In this document: positions 9,469-17,604 of the stretch, one piece after another | How the letters are laid out: every line of letters begins with the position of its first letter | Numbering within the stretch: the first letter of the stretch is position 1 | Origin: Pelotomaculum terephthalicicum JT | GTDB lineage: Bacteria; Bacillota; Desulfotomaculia; Desulfotomaculales; Pelotomaculaceae | Direction of reading: 5' to 3' | NCBI RefSeq assembly: GCF_022410535.1 | Contig: NZ_JAKNBL010000013.1 | Coordinates: 1 to 64,000, forward strand | DNA: 64,000 nucleotides | Program-made: the position numbers and the translations under genes | The notes under the pieces: model-generated | Seen by the model: only the letters and a program-made list of their open reading frames with translations | Database searches by the model: none | Told to the model about the DNA's origin: nothing

Positions 9469-10536
9469 TCAGATATCATAAGTTTTCTTCAAATAATTTA
9501 CAGTAAACTCCTTCAAAGAGGTTTTCTGGGGATTAAAACTACTAACAAGCGCCTGGGCATATTCCCTGTCAAAAACATAAGACCCTTCTCCCAAATCCTT
9601 GGTTATCCCTTTGCGGACAATCAGATATCTGGCAAAGCCTTCGGTTAAATTTTCTTTTACCCACCCTTCCCAGGTATAGGGAATATCTTCCTCATACCTG
9701 GCCGCAAGCTTTTCATCTTTTTTCAGCTTCCGGGCCAGGTACTTGAACGACCAGCCGTCAGTAAAAGTTTCGTAAATTGGCGCGCTGAATTCATTAAAGA
9801 CCGCAGTCCAGATCTTTTCCGGAGTCTTGTTCCACTGGACTGTTGTTATCGTGTCCTTATTCCGTGAAAAAACCGACATGCCGATAATTCTCATATTTAA
9901 CTGCAGTTCAACGTTGCGCTGTTTTTTCTTTTGCTGAATACCGGTTTCCTTTTCTATAAAGCCGACAATATCGAAGCTTTTATCGACTATGGACATTGTT
10001 TTATCGACCTTCCGCTGCAGAAGCGGCTTAATCTGCTCATAATGCGGCAGGGCGTAATTAGCGCCGTACCAGGAATAAAAGTCCAGCAGCAAATCTCTTT
10101 GATTTCTAAAACACCGTTCCTCACGGATAAACTTGACGATTTCGTCAAAGCTCGCCCCTTGTTTGCCGTCCTGAATCAAACATTCAATCATATACTGCGC
10201 GTCATAATTAGCCAGTATGGTTTTTAACTGGGCGCGGCGGTGTTCGTCCCAACCGCCGTAAGAATTATAGAGCCAGTTATAATGCACGGCGTATTCCGCG
10301 TCACTGATGGCTTTCTCCTTTAGCCCCGCCCACATTGCCTGATCTTTTACGTTCGCCCGGTAAATTTCCTCAGAAGATTCAAAAAGAAAAACGCTAAAAT
10401 CTTCCACTTTTATCACCAGAGGGCCGCCTGCTTGATCAACCCCGGCAGTCCATAATGAACAGCCTGATAATATAAACGTTGCCGCCGCGAACAAACATAC
10501 ATAAGGCGCTAAAACCTTAATAAATCTGTTTTTCAA
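9469..10536 (-). CDS. Unknown lipoprotein embedded in the nad operon
   Basis: A 355-residue protein I do not recognise. Its N-terminus is a lipoprotein signal: basic MKNRFIK, a hydrophobic stretch and the lipobox ILSGC, giving a lipidated cysteine near residue 26. The mature part is soluble and rich in aromatic and charged residues, with WEGWVKENLTEGFARYLIV near the C-terminus. No HExxH or other catalytic motif is visible. The TTG start follows GGAGTGGGG. It lies 52 bases after nadB and 22 before nadC on the same strand, so it should be transcribed with NAD synthesis genes. A surface or envelope role is all that can be said. Confidence 0.8.
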   Translation of the reverse strand: MKNRFIKVLAPYVCLFAAATFILSGCSLWTAGVDQAGGPLVIKVEDFSVFLFESSEEIYRANVKDQAMWAGLKEKAISDAEYAVHYNWLYNSYGGWDEHRRAQLKTILANYDAQYMIECLIQDGKQGASFDEIVKFIREERCFRNQRDLLLDFYSWYGANYALPHYEQIKPLLQRKVDKTMSIVDKSFDIVGFIEKETGIQQKKKQRNVELQLNMRIIGMSVFSRNKDTITTVQWNKTPEKIWTAVFNEFSAPIYETFTDGWSFKYLARKLKKDEKLAARYEEDIPYTWEGWVKENLTEGFARYLIVRKGITKDLGEGSYVFDREYAQALVSSFNPQKTSLKEFTVNYLKKTYDI

Positions 10537-10588
10537 CTACTGCCCCACTCCCAACACGACATAATAGCCCGTCCTTTTCCCGCCGCGT

Positions 10589-12169
10589 TTACCGTCTGAA
10601 GATAATATGTTTCTGCCAGCGCCGGGAGCTGTCGGGATAATCCACCCGGTAGTGGCCGCCGCGGCTTTCGCGCCGCGCCAGGGCCGCTTCAGCCACCAGT
10701 TCGCCAACCTGCAGCATGTTCTTCACTTCCATTTGTTCGGCATTTTCAGCACTGTGTCGCCCCAGGTACCCCCAGGAATCAAAAAAGTTCAGCGACTCCT
10801 TTAACCCCTGACCGCTCCTCACCGGACCAACCTTGCTGCCCATCAGGACTTCCAGCTTTTTGCGCAACTCCCCGAAATCTATTTTCAACGGCTCCAGCAG
10901 CCAGTCGCAGGCAAACTCCGGACGGCGCGGGTGGTAGGTTTTTAAGAACTGCCTGGTTTCATCTACAATTCGGCCGCCGAACACCAGCCCGTCCAGCAAA
11001 GAATTGCTTGCCAGGCGATTGGCTCCGTGTACTCCCTGACAGGCGACTTCGCCGCAGGCGTAAAGACCCTTGATGCTGGTTTCTCCCACAAGATTGGTTT
11101 TCACCCCGCCCATCATGTAATGGGCGGCGGGAGCCACTGGAATCTTGTCGACATATATATCCAAACCGTATGCCGCACAGGTTTTAGTAATATTAGGAAA
11201 GCGTTTTTTAATCACTTCAGGATCAAGATGGGTCAAATCGAGGTATACTTTATTAGCGCCGGTCGCGACCATTTCCTTCAAAATCGCCCGCACGACGATA
11301 TCCCGCGGCGCCAGTTCCAGCAGGTCATGGTAGCGGGGCATAAAACGCACACAATCGCTGTTGCGCAGGTAGGCGCCCTCGCCGCGCACCGCTTCAGAAA
11401 TTAAAAATGGCGGCGCGCCCGGCAGGTTCAGCACAGTGGGGTGAAACTGGATAAACTCCATGTCCATTACTTCAGCCCCGGCCCGGAAGGCTATCGCTAT
11501 ACCGTCGCCGGTAGCGATTTCCGGATTGGTGTTGAACTCAAACAAACGGCCCAGCCCACCGGTGGCCAGGACTACCACTTTACCGCGATAGATTTTCAAA
11601 CTATTGTTATCCCGGTCAAAAGCCAACACGCCATAACAGGTGTTATCCCAGACCAGCAGGTCCACCACGAAGTGGTTTTCCCGCACACGTATATTCTTTT
11701 CCCTGATGCGCTCAGTCAGCACCCTTTGGATTTCAGCGCCTGTGGCGTCACCACTGGCGTGCAGGATGCGCCTCTGACTGTGGGCACCCTCTCTCGTCAG
11801 GGCCAGCCCGTGACTGTCATAATCAAAAATAGCGCCCATCTCGATCAATTCTTTGACCCGCTTCGGCCCCTCGTTGACCAGTGCCGACACTGCCTCGTCA
11901 TCGCACAGGCCGGCACCCGCCACAATGGTATCCTCTCTGTGTAAAGACGGTGAGTCACTGTCACCGAGAGCGGCGGCAATGCCACCCTGGGCTTTGTCCG
12001 TGCTGGTGTCCATCATGTTGTACTTGGTCAGCACGGTAACCGAGCCCCCCGCTCCGTAAGCAGCCAAAGCAGTATACAACCCGGCAATTCCGCTACCCAG
12101 GATAATATATTCATCTTCCTCCTGGAGCAGTTCCCTGGAGTCGAAATTCACCATATACTTATCCGGCAA
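10589..12169 (-). CDS. nadB: L-aspartate oxidase
   Basis: FAD enzyme oxidising aspartate to iminoaspartate, the first step of quinolinate formation. It has 526 residues: the dinucleotide-binding motif IILGSGIAGLYTALAAYGAGG near the start, EGAHSQRRILHASGDATG, HPTVLN, and GGVKTNLVGETSIKGLYACGE near the active site. In an anaerobe fumarate probably replaces oxygen as the electron acceptor (family knowledge). The TTG start lies seven bases after GGGGG; an internal ATG at 12152-12154 has a poorer site. It follows nadA by 28 bases. Confidence 0.96.
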   Translation of the reverse strand: MPDKYMVNFDSRELLQEEDEYIILGSGIAGLYTALAAYGAGGSVTVLTKYNMMDTSTDKAQGGIAAALGDSDSPSLHREDTIVAGAGLCDDEAVSALVNEGPKRVKELIEMGAIFDYDSHGLALTREGAHSQRRILHASGDATGAEIQRVLTERIREKNIRVRENHFVVDLLVWDNTCYGVLAFDRDNNSLKIYRGKVVVLATGGLGRLFEFNTNPEIATGDGIAIAFRAGAEVMDMEFIQFHPTVLNLPGAPPFLISEAVRGEGAYLRNSDCVRFMPRYHDLLELAPRDIVVRAILKEMVATGANKVYLDLTHLDPEVIKKRFPNITKTCAAYGLDIYVDKIPVAPAAHYMMGGVKTNLVGETSIKGLYACGEVACQGVHGANRLASNSLLDGLVFGGRIVDETRQFLKTYHPRRPEFACDWLLEPLKIDFGELRKKLEVLMGSKVGPVRSGQGLKESLNFFDSWGYLGRHSAENAEQMEVKNMLQVGELVAEAALARRESRGGHYRVDYPDSSRRWQKHIIFRR

Positions 12170-12197
12170 AAGGAAACCCCCTCAATTAAGCGGCGCG

Positions 12198-13100
12198 TCA
12201 GACCGCCAGCATCTTGTCCAGGCAACGGACAGCCCTCTCCCTTATCTCCCGGGGAACATCCACCCTGGGTGCGAGACTGATTAGCGCCTGGCGGACCTTT
12301 TCTAAAGTAGTTTTCTTCATATTCGGGCAAACCAACTTGTCTGAGGCCAGGTAAAACTGCTTGTCCGGGCAATGTTTACGCAGCGGGTGCAGGATACCCA
12401 TTTCAGTGCCGACAATAAATTCATGTGCGCTGCTTGCCCGGGCAAAATTAATCATGCCGGTAGTGCTGGCAACCACGTCGGCCAGGGCAACCGCTTCCGG
12501 GCGGCACTCGGGGTGAACCATAATCAGGGCGGCGGGGTGCGACGCCCTGGCCGCCAGAAGGTCATCGGCGGCAAGCCGGTCATGAGTGTTGCAGCAGCCC
12601 TCCCAGACAGTCATTGCACGCCCGGTTTTTGAGGCCACATAACGCCCCAGGTTCTTATCCGGAACGAACAGGATCGGCTTGTCCTCCGGCAGGGAATTAA
12701 TCACTCTCTCAGCATTGGCGGAAGTACAGGCAATATCGCATTCCGCTTTCACTTCTGCGGAAGTATTCACGTAACAGACCACGACAGCGTCCGGCATCTC
12801 CTGTTTTTTCCGCGCCAGCGCCACTTCGTCGACCATGTCCGCCATCGGGCAGCCGGCATGTTCGTCCGGCAGGACCACAATCTTTTCCGGTGATAGAATG
12901 GACGCGCTTTCTGCCATAAAATGCACTCCGCAAAAAATAATCACATCGGCATCCGTTCCGGCCGCTTGTTGGGCAAGCCCCAGGGAATCACCGACAAAAT
13001 CAGCTATATCCTGGACTTCCGGGCGCTGGTAGAGATGGCTTAAAATAACCGCGTTGCGCTCTTTTTTCAACCTGATAATCTCTTCGGACAAATCTTGCAT
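12198..13100 (-). CDS. nadA: Quinolinate synthase
   Basis: Condenses iminoaspartate with dihydroxyacetone phosphate using a [4Fe-4S] cluster. The 300-residue protein shows the three ligand cysteines in CGVHFMAESA, CCNTHDRL and CPNMKKTTLEKV, with the family opening AVILSHLYQRPEVQDIADF. The ATG at 13098-13100 is preceded by GGGAGTG. The longer frame upstream is hydrophobic and does not belong to the family. It is the first gene of the nad operon, behind a promoter at 13151-13179. Confidence 0.97.
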   Translation of the reverse strand: MQDLSEEIIRLKKERNAVILSHLYQRPEVQDIADFVGDSLGLAQQAAGTDADVIIFCGVHFMAESASILSPEKIVVLPDEHAGCPMADMVDEVALARKKQEMPDAVVVCYVNTSAEVKAECDIACTSANAERVINSLPEDKPILFVPDKNLGRYVASKTGRAMTVWEGCCNTHDRLAADDLLAARASHPAALIMVHPECRPEAVALADVVASTTGMINFARASSAHEFIVGTEMGILHPLRKHCPDKQFYLASDKLVCPNMKKTTLEKVRQALISLAPRVDVPREIRERAVRCLDKMLAV

Positions 13101-13150
13101 AAATTCACTCCCTGACACAAAATTCAATCCTCTCCAGTAAAAATACAGTA

Positions 13151-13179
13151 ATAATAAAATTACAAAAAAACGTTGCCAA
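13151..13179 (-). promoter_or_regulatory. nad operon promoter
   Basis: Minus strand: -35 TTGGCA (13174-13179) and -10 TATTAT (13151-13156) with a 17-bp spacer, in the 145-base gap between panD and nadA. It separates the nad operon from the upstream pan operon, although read-through is possible because no terminator is seen after panD. Confidence 0.6.
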
Positions 13180-13245
13180 ACCACCTCTGTTTTAACAACG
13201 CCTATTTATCAACATCCCCAGTCAGGAGGTTAAATAAGAATTATA

Positions 13246-13629
13246 TCAGCCGATTTCACCAGGGGCCTCTCCGTGTCTTATCCCGACAACTTTATTTTTT
13301 TCATCAACATTGACGATAACAGGCTGAAAAACTTGCGCCTCGGCACGGTCTAAGATGACATATGAAATAATGATGACAGTATCGCCAGGCTGCACCAGCC
13401 GTGCCGCCGCGCCGTTCAGACAGATCACGCCCGACCCGCGGGAACCCTTGATCACATATGTTTCAAACCGGGCGCCATTATTATTATTAACAATCTGCAC
13501 TTTTTCATTAACCAGGATGTCGGCCGCTTCCATCAGGTCTTCGTCGATAGTAATACTGCCCATATAGTTCAGGTTGGCATCGGTAACAGTGGCCCGGTGA
13601 ATCTTTGACTTAAACAATGTTAGAAACAT
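13246..13629 (-). CDS. panD: Aspartate 1-decarboxylase
   Basis: Makes beta-alanine for pantothenate. It is a pyruvoyl enzyme produced by self-cleavage. The 127-residue proenzyme has Gly24-Ser25 in NYMGSITID, the cleavage site that creates the pyruvoyl group on the alpha chain. The ATG at 13627-13629 fits the family start and overlaps the end of panC by 20 bases, so translation is coupled. It is the last gene of the pan operon. Confidence 0.97.
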   Translation of the reverse strand: MFLTLFKSKIHRATVTDANLNYMGSITIDEDLMEAADILVNEKVQIVNNNNGARFETYVIKGSRGSGVICLNGAAARLVQPGDTVIIISYVILDRAEAQVFQPVIVNVDEKNKVVGIRHGEAPGEIG

Positions 13630-14479
13630 GATCCCGTACCCCCAAAATAATGTTGTCAATCAGCCGCGTCCGCCCAATTTTCACAGCCAGCGCCAAGAGA
13701 GCGGGTCCGTTTAATGTGGCAACAGGCTCCAGGTCCGGGTGACTGTAAATTTCCACATAGTCAATCTCCGCCAGCGGCTCCGCTCTGATCGTGCCGACAA
13801 CCAGTTGGCGAATAGTTGACACGTCCCGCCGGCCTGCCGCCACCGCTTCCGCCGCGGCTTGCAAGCTCCTGAACAGGACCAGGGCGGCCTGCCGCTGCGC
13901 CGCGTCCAAATATACATTGCGCGAACTCATGGCTAGGCCGTCTGCTTCGCGTACAGTCGGCACCGTCACTACCTCCAGATCCATATTCAGGTCGGCAGCC
14001 ATTCTCTTGATGACCAGAACCTGTTGGGCGTCTTTTTGCCCGAAAAAAGCCTGGTCGGGGCAAACGATGTTGAACAGTTTGGCCACCACCGTAGCCACTC
14101 CGCGAAAGTGTCCCGGCCGGGATAGCCCGCATAGCCTTTCCGTAATCCGCTCTACTTCAACATAAGTGCAATAGCCCGCCGGGTAGATCTCCTCGACAGG
14201 AGGGTTGAATACGGCATCCACGCCCACTTCCCCGGCCATCTCGACATCCCGCTCCAGGTCTCTGGGATACCTGGCAAAATCCTCTTGCGGACCGAATTGA
14301 GTCGGGTTGACAAAAATGCTGATCACTACGATATCACAGCTTTTTTTGGCCTGGCGCATCAGTTCCAGATGCCCCTGGTGCAGATAGCCCATGGTAGGCA
14401 CAAAGCCGACGGTCTGGCCCCGATTTTTGGCTTCGCGGACATACTTGCGTATTTCAGCTACGGTGTGGCAAATAAACAT
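13610..14479 (-). CDS. panC: Pantothenate synthetase
   Basis: Joins pantoate and beta-alanine with ATP. It has 289 residues: [14 protein letters not shown] carries the HxGH-type nucleotidyl-transfer motif, and [10 protein letters not shown] is the KMSKS-like loop of the family. The ATG at 14477-14479 is preceded by GGAGG at six bases. The longer frame upstream is derived from the repeat tract at 14497-14612 and is not coding. It follows panB by about 235 bases of repeat sequence, an unusual gap inside a pan operon. Confidence 0.97.
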   Translation of the reverse strand: MFICHTVAEIRKYVREAKNRGQTVGFVPTMGYLHQGHLELMRQAKKSCDIVVISIFVNPTQFGPQEDFARYPRDLERDVEMAGEVGVDAVFNPPVEEIYPAGYCTYVEVERITERLCGLSRPGHFRGVATVVAKLFNIVCPDQAFFGQKDAQQVLVIKRMAADLNMDLEVVTVPTVREADGLAMSSRNVYLDAAQRQAALVLFRSLQAAAEAVAAGRRDVSTIRQLVVGTIRAEPLAEIDYVEIYSHPDLEPVATLNGPALLALAVKIGRTRLIDNIILGVRDHVSNIV

Positions 14480-14496
14480 GTCCAACCTCCATCTGG

Positions 14497-14612
14497 TAGT
14501 TGGTTGTTGGTCGTTAGATTGCTTGTTGGGATTCGCTTCCGGCGAATCCCTTCCACCCCCAACCACCTGCCGCTAATTTGGTCGTCAGTCGTTGGTCATT
14601 GGTTGCAGTAAG
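14497..14612. repeat. TTGGTCG-type heptamer tract with perfect hairpin
   Basis: The plus strand reads TAGTTGGTTGTTGGTCGTTAG at one end and TTGGTCGTCAGTCGTTGGTC then ATTGGTT at the other: short degenerate repeats of a unit near TTGGTCG. Between them GGGATTCGC-TTCCG-GCGAATCCC (14529-14551) is a perfect 9-bp hairpin. The tract separates panB from panC and lies immediately upstream of the panC ribosome binding site. Confidence 0.65.
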
Positions 14613-14629
14613 CGAGTATTATTATTCAG

Positions 14630-14695
14630 GCACCCAGAATTCAGAATACTCCGGGCCGACCAATCCTTCCTTCATTCCGACTCCTGATTATTGAC
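14630..14695. repeat. Heptamer-repeat element, copy D
   Basis: The left side reads CAGAATTCAGAATACTCC and the right side CATTCCGACTCCTGATTATTG. It is a shorter and more degenerate copy of the elements at 4318 and 7288, again in inverted halves. It lies just after the stop codon of panB. Confidence 0.5.
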
Positions 14696-14714
14696 CCGTA
14701 AGCATCGCTTTCTT

Positions 14715-15551
14715 TTAGTACAATTTCTCCAGCACTTCCTCCGACATGCCGAAACAGTGCTCGGGGGCCGGGAAGGCGCGCGCTTCCACTTCTTCTTTAT
14801 ATTGCTTGACGGCAGCGGCCGCCTGCTCATGCAGGTTGGCGTACTGCTTGACGAATTTCGGTGTAAAGCCCGGGTAAAGGCCCAGGATATCGTGAATCAC
14901 CAGCACCTGCCCGTCACAGTACGGACTCGCGCCTATCCCGATGGTGGCCACTCCGATTGATTCAGTAATTAATTTTGCCAGGGGAGCGGGCACACACTCC
15001 AGCACAACAGAGAAGACCCCCGCTTCTTCCAGGGCTTTGGCGTCGGCAATCATTTTTTTAGCCACCCGCTCATCTTTCCCCTGCACCTTAAAACCGCCCA
15101 ACTGGTTGATGGATTGCGGCGTCAGTCCCAAATGGCCCATTACCGGGATACCGGCGTTAACAATTTTGCGGACCACTCCCACAACTTCCGCACCGCCCTC
15201 CAGCTTAACCGCCTGCGCCCCCGCCTCTTTTAAAAAACGCCCGGCGTTCCGCACCGCTTCTTCTTCAGAAGCCTGGTATGAGAGAAAAGGCATATCCGCG
15301 ACAATCATTGCTCTACGCGCGCCGCGGCATACCGCCTTAACATGGTGGACCATATCATCCATGGTCACCGGTATGGTGGAGTCATAACCCAAAACCACGT
15401 TGCCCATTGAGTCGCCTACCAGGATTATGTCGATCCCGGCTTCGTCCACTATTTTCGCCATGGGGAAGTCATAGGCGGTGAGCACGGTGATCGGCCTGCC
15501 TTCCGCCTTTTTTTGTTTAACGATCGCGGTGGTGATCTTTTCTTGTTTCAC
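14715..15551 (-). CDS. panB: Ketopantoate hydroxymethyltransferase
   Basis: Transfers a hydroxymethyl group from methylene-tetrahydrofolate to ketoisovalerate, the committing step to pantoate. The 278-residue TIM barrel shows VGDSMGNVVLGYDST, MGHLGLTPQSINQLGG and HDILGLYPGFTPKF, all family signatures. Its start overlaps the end of the DUF2520 reductase gene by 4 bases. Its folate cofactor comes from the adjacent fol operon and fhs products. Confidence 0.97.
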   Translation of the reverse strand: MKQEKITTAIVKQKKAEGRPITVLTAYDFPMAKIVDEAGIDIILVGDSMGNVVLGYDSTIPVTMDDMVHHVKAVCRGARRAMIVADMPFLSYQASEEEAVRNAGRFLKEAGAQAVKLEGGAEVVGVVRKIVNAGIPVMGHLGLTPQSINQLGGFKVQGKDERVAKKMIADAKALEEAGVFSVVLECVPAPLAKLITESIGVATIGIGASPYCDGQVLVIHDILGLYPGFTPKFVKQYANLHEQAAAAVKQYKEEVEARAFPAPEHCFGMSEEVLEKLY

Positions 15552-16441
15552 TTCACATATGCCTCCTTGAAGATCTCTTTCAGCCTTTCCTCCTGGTCCT
15601 GATTAATGCTTCCTTTCTCCAACGCCACTTTAATAGTATAAAGACCGAGTACGCAGTAGAGATCCATCTCTTGCTTCCCCACTTCTCTCAGCGTGGCCAG
15701 ATGCCCCTCCAGGGTCGTTCCGTCACCCCGCGCTATGGGACCGGTCAACGCCGGGGCGGGACTCACTTGGGCAATATTGCTTACCGTCCCTTGCACCAAG
15801 GGCAACAACGCTTGAAAAGCCTCCTCCCGGGAAAGCCCGAAACGGCTGAATAATCCCGTGGCCAAATGCATCAGAGAAACAAGGTAGTTGGACGCGATAC
15901 ACGCCGCTGCGTGATACAATGGCTTGTCCTTGGCGGCTATGGTAAAACTCCTGCCCCCAAGGTCCCTGACGATTTGTTCAGCCACAAGCAGCGCGCCGGC
16001 ATCCCCTTCCAGCGCGAAATATGAGCCTTCCAGGTTTTCCATGGCCATTTTCACATCGGCGAAGGACTGGAGCGGGTGCAGCGACGCCGCCAACGCTCCT
16101 GAACGCCGGACCGCCCCCACCGCTCCAGCGGGATGAGCCCCGCTGGTGTGGAACACAACCTGTCCGGCTTTGAACCCTTTCTTTTTACTTATCTCCTCAG
16201 CAACCGGGGCTATTATCCGGTCGGGCGTTGTGATAAAAACTATGTCCGCACCACTGGTAATCTCCTCCGGCTTGCCGGTGGCGGGCACTTTTAATTGCCC
16301 TGCCAGACGTTCGGCTGCTGAGAAGCTTTCATCGGCTACTCCCGTCACCAAATAGCCCCGCCGGCTCAAAAGCAGCGCCAGCGCAGACCCGACTTTACCC
16401 GCTCCCACCACTGCTATTGACGGTTTATTAAAGGGTATCAT
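15548..16441 (-). CDS. DUF2520 Rossmann reductase, candidate ketopantoate reductase (PanG-type)
   Basis: A 297-residue protein with an N-terminal NAD(P)-binding motif AVVGAGKVGSALA and a C-terminal DUF2520-type helical domain (AACIASNYLVSLMHLA). The operon has panB, panC and panD but no classical panE, and ketopantoate reduction is the missing step. I recall PanG, described in Francisella and Enterococcus, as a ketopantoate reductase of this general type, so that function is likely but not proven. The ATG at 16439-16441 directly abuts AAAGGAG with no spacer, which is odd. An upstream ATG lacks a binding site, so the true start may be non-standard. Confidence 0.75.
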   Translation of the reverse strand: MIPFNKPSIAVVGAGKVGSALALLLSRRGYLVTGVADESFSAAERLAGQLKVPATGKPEEITSGADIVFITTPDRIIAPVAEEISKKKGFKAGQVVFHTSGAHPAGAVGAVRRSGALAASLHPLQSFADVKMAMENLEGSYFALEGDAGALLVAEQIVRDLGGRSFTIAAKDKPLYHAAACIASNYLVSLMHLATGLFSRFGLSREEAFQALLPLVQGTVSNIAQVSPAPALTGPIARGDGTTLEGHLATLREVGKQEMDLYCVLGLYTIKVALEKGSINQDQEERLKEIFKEAYVK

Positions 16442-16497
16442 CTCCTTTAAACGGAATAGCCAAAAGAACACAACACACATCATTTGTTAAAATTCAT

Positions 16498-16530
16498 GAA
16501 AAAAATAAAAATCTTCCGGGGGACCCCGAA
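16498..16530 (-). terminator. Strong intrinsic terminator before the pan operon
   Basis: On the minus strand TCTTTCGGGG pairs with CCCCGGAAGA (10 bp, one G-U) around a very short loop, followed by TTTTTATTTTTTT. It ends about 57 bases before the first pan gene. It may end the fol transcript or act as an attenuator for the pan operon. Confidence 0.85.
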
Positions 16531-16745
16531 AGACTTCGTAAAATCAACCTCCCGTCTCGGTCCATCCGGCTCCAAGCGATAAGTTGTCACTTATAAGCAA
16601 GGTATTTGGTCAAATTGTCTAAAATACGCTGAACACGCCAGGTACGGCTCCTAAATGGATACCACCCTTGTCCGCTACCATTTTAACACAGGCATAACAA
16701 ACAGGCAATTAATTTTTAACAAAATATTTAGTAATTTAAGACAAT
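16531..16745 (-). promoter_or_regulatory. Candidate structured leader of the pan operon
   Basis: About 215 bases between folK and the terminator contain no gene. On the minus strand they carry GC-rich blocks typical of structured RNA: AAGGGTGGTATCC, GGAGCCGTACCTGGCG, GCTTGGAGCCGGATGG and GAGACGGGAGG, in an otherwise AT-rich gap. The order leader, terminator, operon is the layout of a riboswitch or attenuator. I cannot match it to a known class by eye. Confidence 0.4.
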
Positions 16746-17252
16746 TTATATATTATTAGCCATCCGTTCTATTAACTGTGCTTTTGCCAGTGACAACGCC
16801 AGTCCCTCTGCCTTTCCCCGGCCCGGTATGACCAGACCGGGCGCCAGATCGGCCAGGGGCGCCATCACAAAAGCGCGCTCGTGCATGCGCGGGTGCGGGA
16901 TTACCAGTTCAGGGGTATCGATTGCCACCTTGTCATATACAAGTAAATCGAGATCTATTGTCCGCGGCCCCCAGCGCCTGCCGCGCACCCGCCCAAGGCG
17001 GTCTTCCAAGGCAAGCAGCAATCTGAGCAGATCCAGCGGCGGCAAATCCGTCTCAACTTCCGCAACGGTGTTGATAAACCAGTCCTGCCCGGCATAGCCG
17101 ATGGGAGCGGTGCGGTAGCAAGGCGCGACCCGGACCACCCGCAGCCCCGGCGCAGCGCCGAGCAGATTTAACGCTTTGCTTATATTGGCTGCCTTATCGC
17201 CCACATTGCTCCCCAAGCCCACATAGGCGACAACAAGCAAGGAATTATTCAT
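16746..17252 (-). CDS. folK: HPPK, 6-hydroxymethyl-dihydropterin pyrophosphokinase
   Basis: Transfers pyrophosphate from ATP to the pterin precursor of folate. It has 168 residues with GLGSNVGDKAANI at the start and the signature GPRTIDLDLLVYD plus IPHPRMHERAFVMAPL. It overlaps the end of folB by 8 bases. It is the last gene of the folP-folB-folK operon and is followed by the leader and terminator region of the pan operon. Confidence 0.97.
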   Translation of the reverse strand: MNNSLLVVAYVGLGSNVGDKAANISKALNLLGAAPGLRVVRVAPCYRTAPIGYAGQDWFINTVAEVETDLPPLDLLRLLLALEDRLGRVRGRRWGPRTIDLDLLVYDKVAIDTPELVIPHPRMHERAFVMAPLADLAPGLVIPGRGKAEGLALSLAKAQLIERMANNI

Positions 17253-17604
17253 TTTTTCGCCTGATCTCCACTGCCATCCAGTTAAATTTGAAAGGCAGGG
17301 GCGCCTGGGGTTTTTTTACCCGGACCAGCACTTCCCGCACCGGAAAGTGTTCAAGAATACCGGACGCGACGCTTTCCGCCACCGACTCAATCAATTTGCG
17401 GGGGCGGCCTTCCACGATCGCCCTGACCAATTCGGAAACACCGGCATAGTCTACGGTGCATTCCGGCTCGTCAAAGCAGCCCGCCTGCCTGAGGTTTAAA
17501 AAAAGCTCCACATCGACAATAAACCTCTGTCCCAAAGTCTGTTCTTGAGGGGATAACCCGTGGTGACCATAAAATTCCATTCCTTCCATAATTATTTTAT
17601 CCAT
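17245..17604 (-). CDS. folB: Dihydroneopterin aldolase
   Basis: Cleaves dihydroneopterin to 6-hydroxymethyl-dihydropterin. The 119-residue protein opens MDKIIMEGMEFYGHHG and has GQRFIVDVEL, TVDYAGV and VRVKKPQAPLPF, all typical. I chose the ATG at 17602-17604, nine bases after GAGGAG; a TTG two codons upstream is also possible. It overlaps folP by 8 bases. Confidence 0.96.
   Translation of the reverse strand: MDKIIMEGMEFYGHHGLSPQEQTLGQRFIVDVELFLNLRQAGCFDEPECTVDYAGVSELVRAIVEGRPRKLIESVAESVASGILEHFPVREVLVRVKKPQAPLPFKFNWMAVEIRRKNE

Noticed and set aside
16650-16680. AAGGGTGGTATCC in the pan leader resembles a T-box core
   Set aside because: It lies at the 5' end of the leader, far before the terminator, the bases following TGG do not continue as ACCGCG, and I see no stem I or specifier loop.
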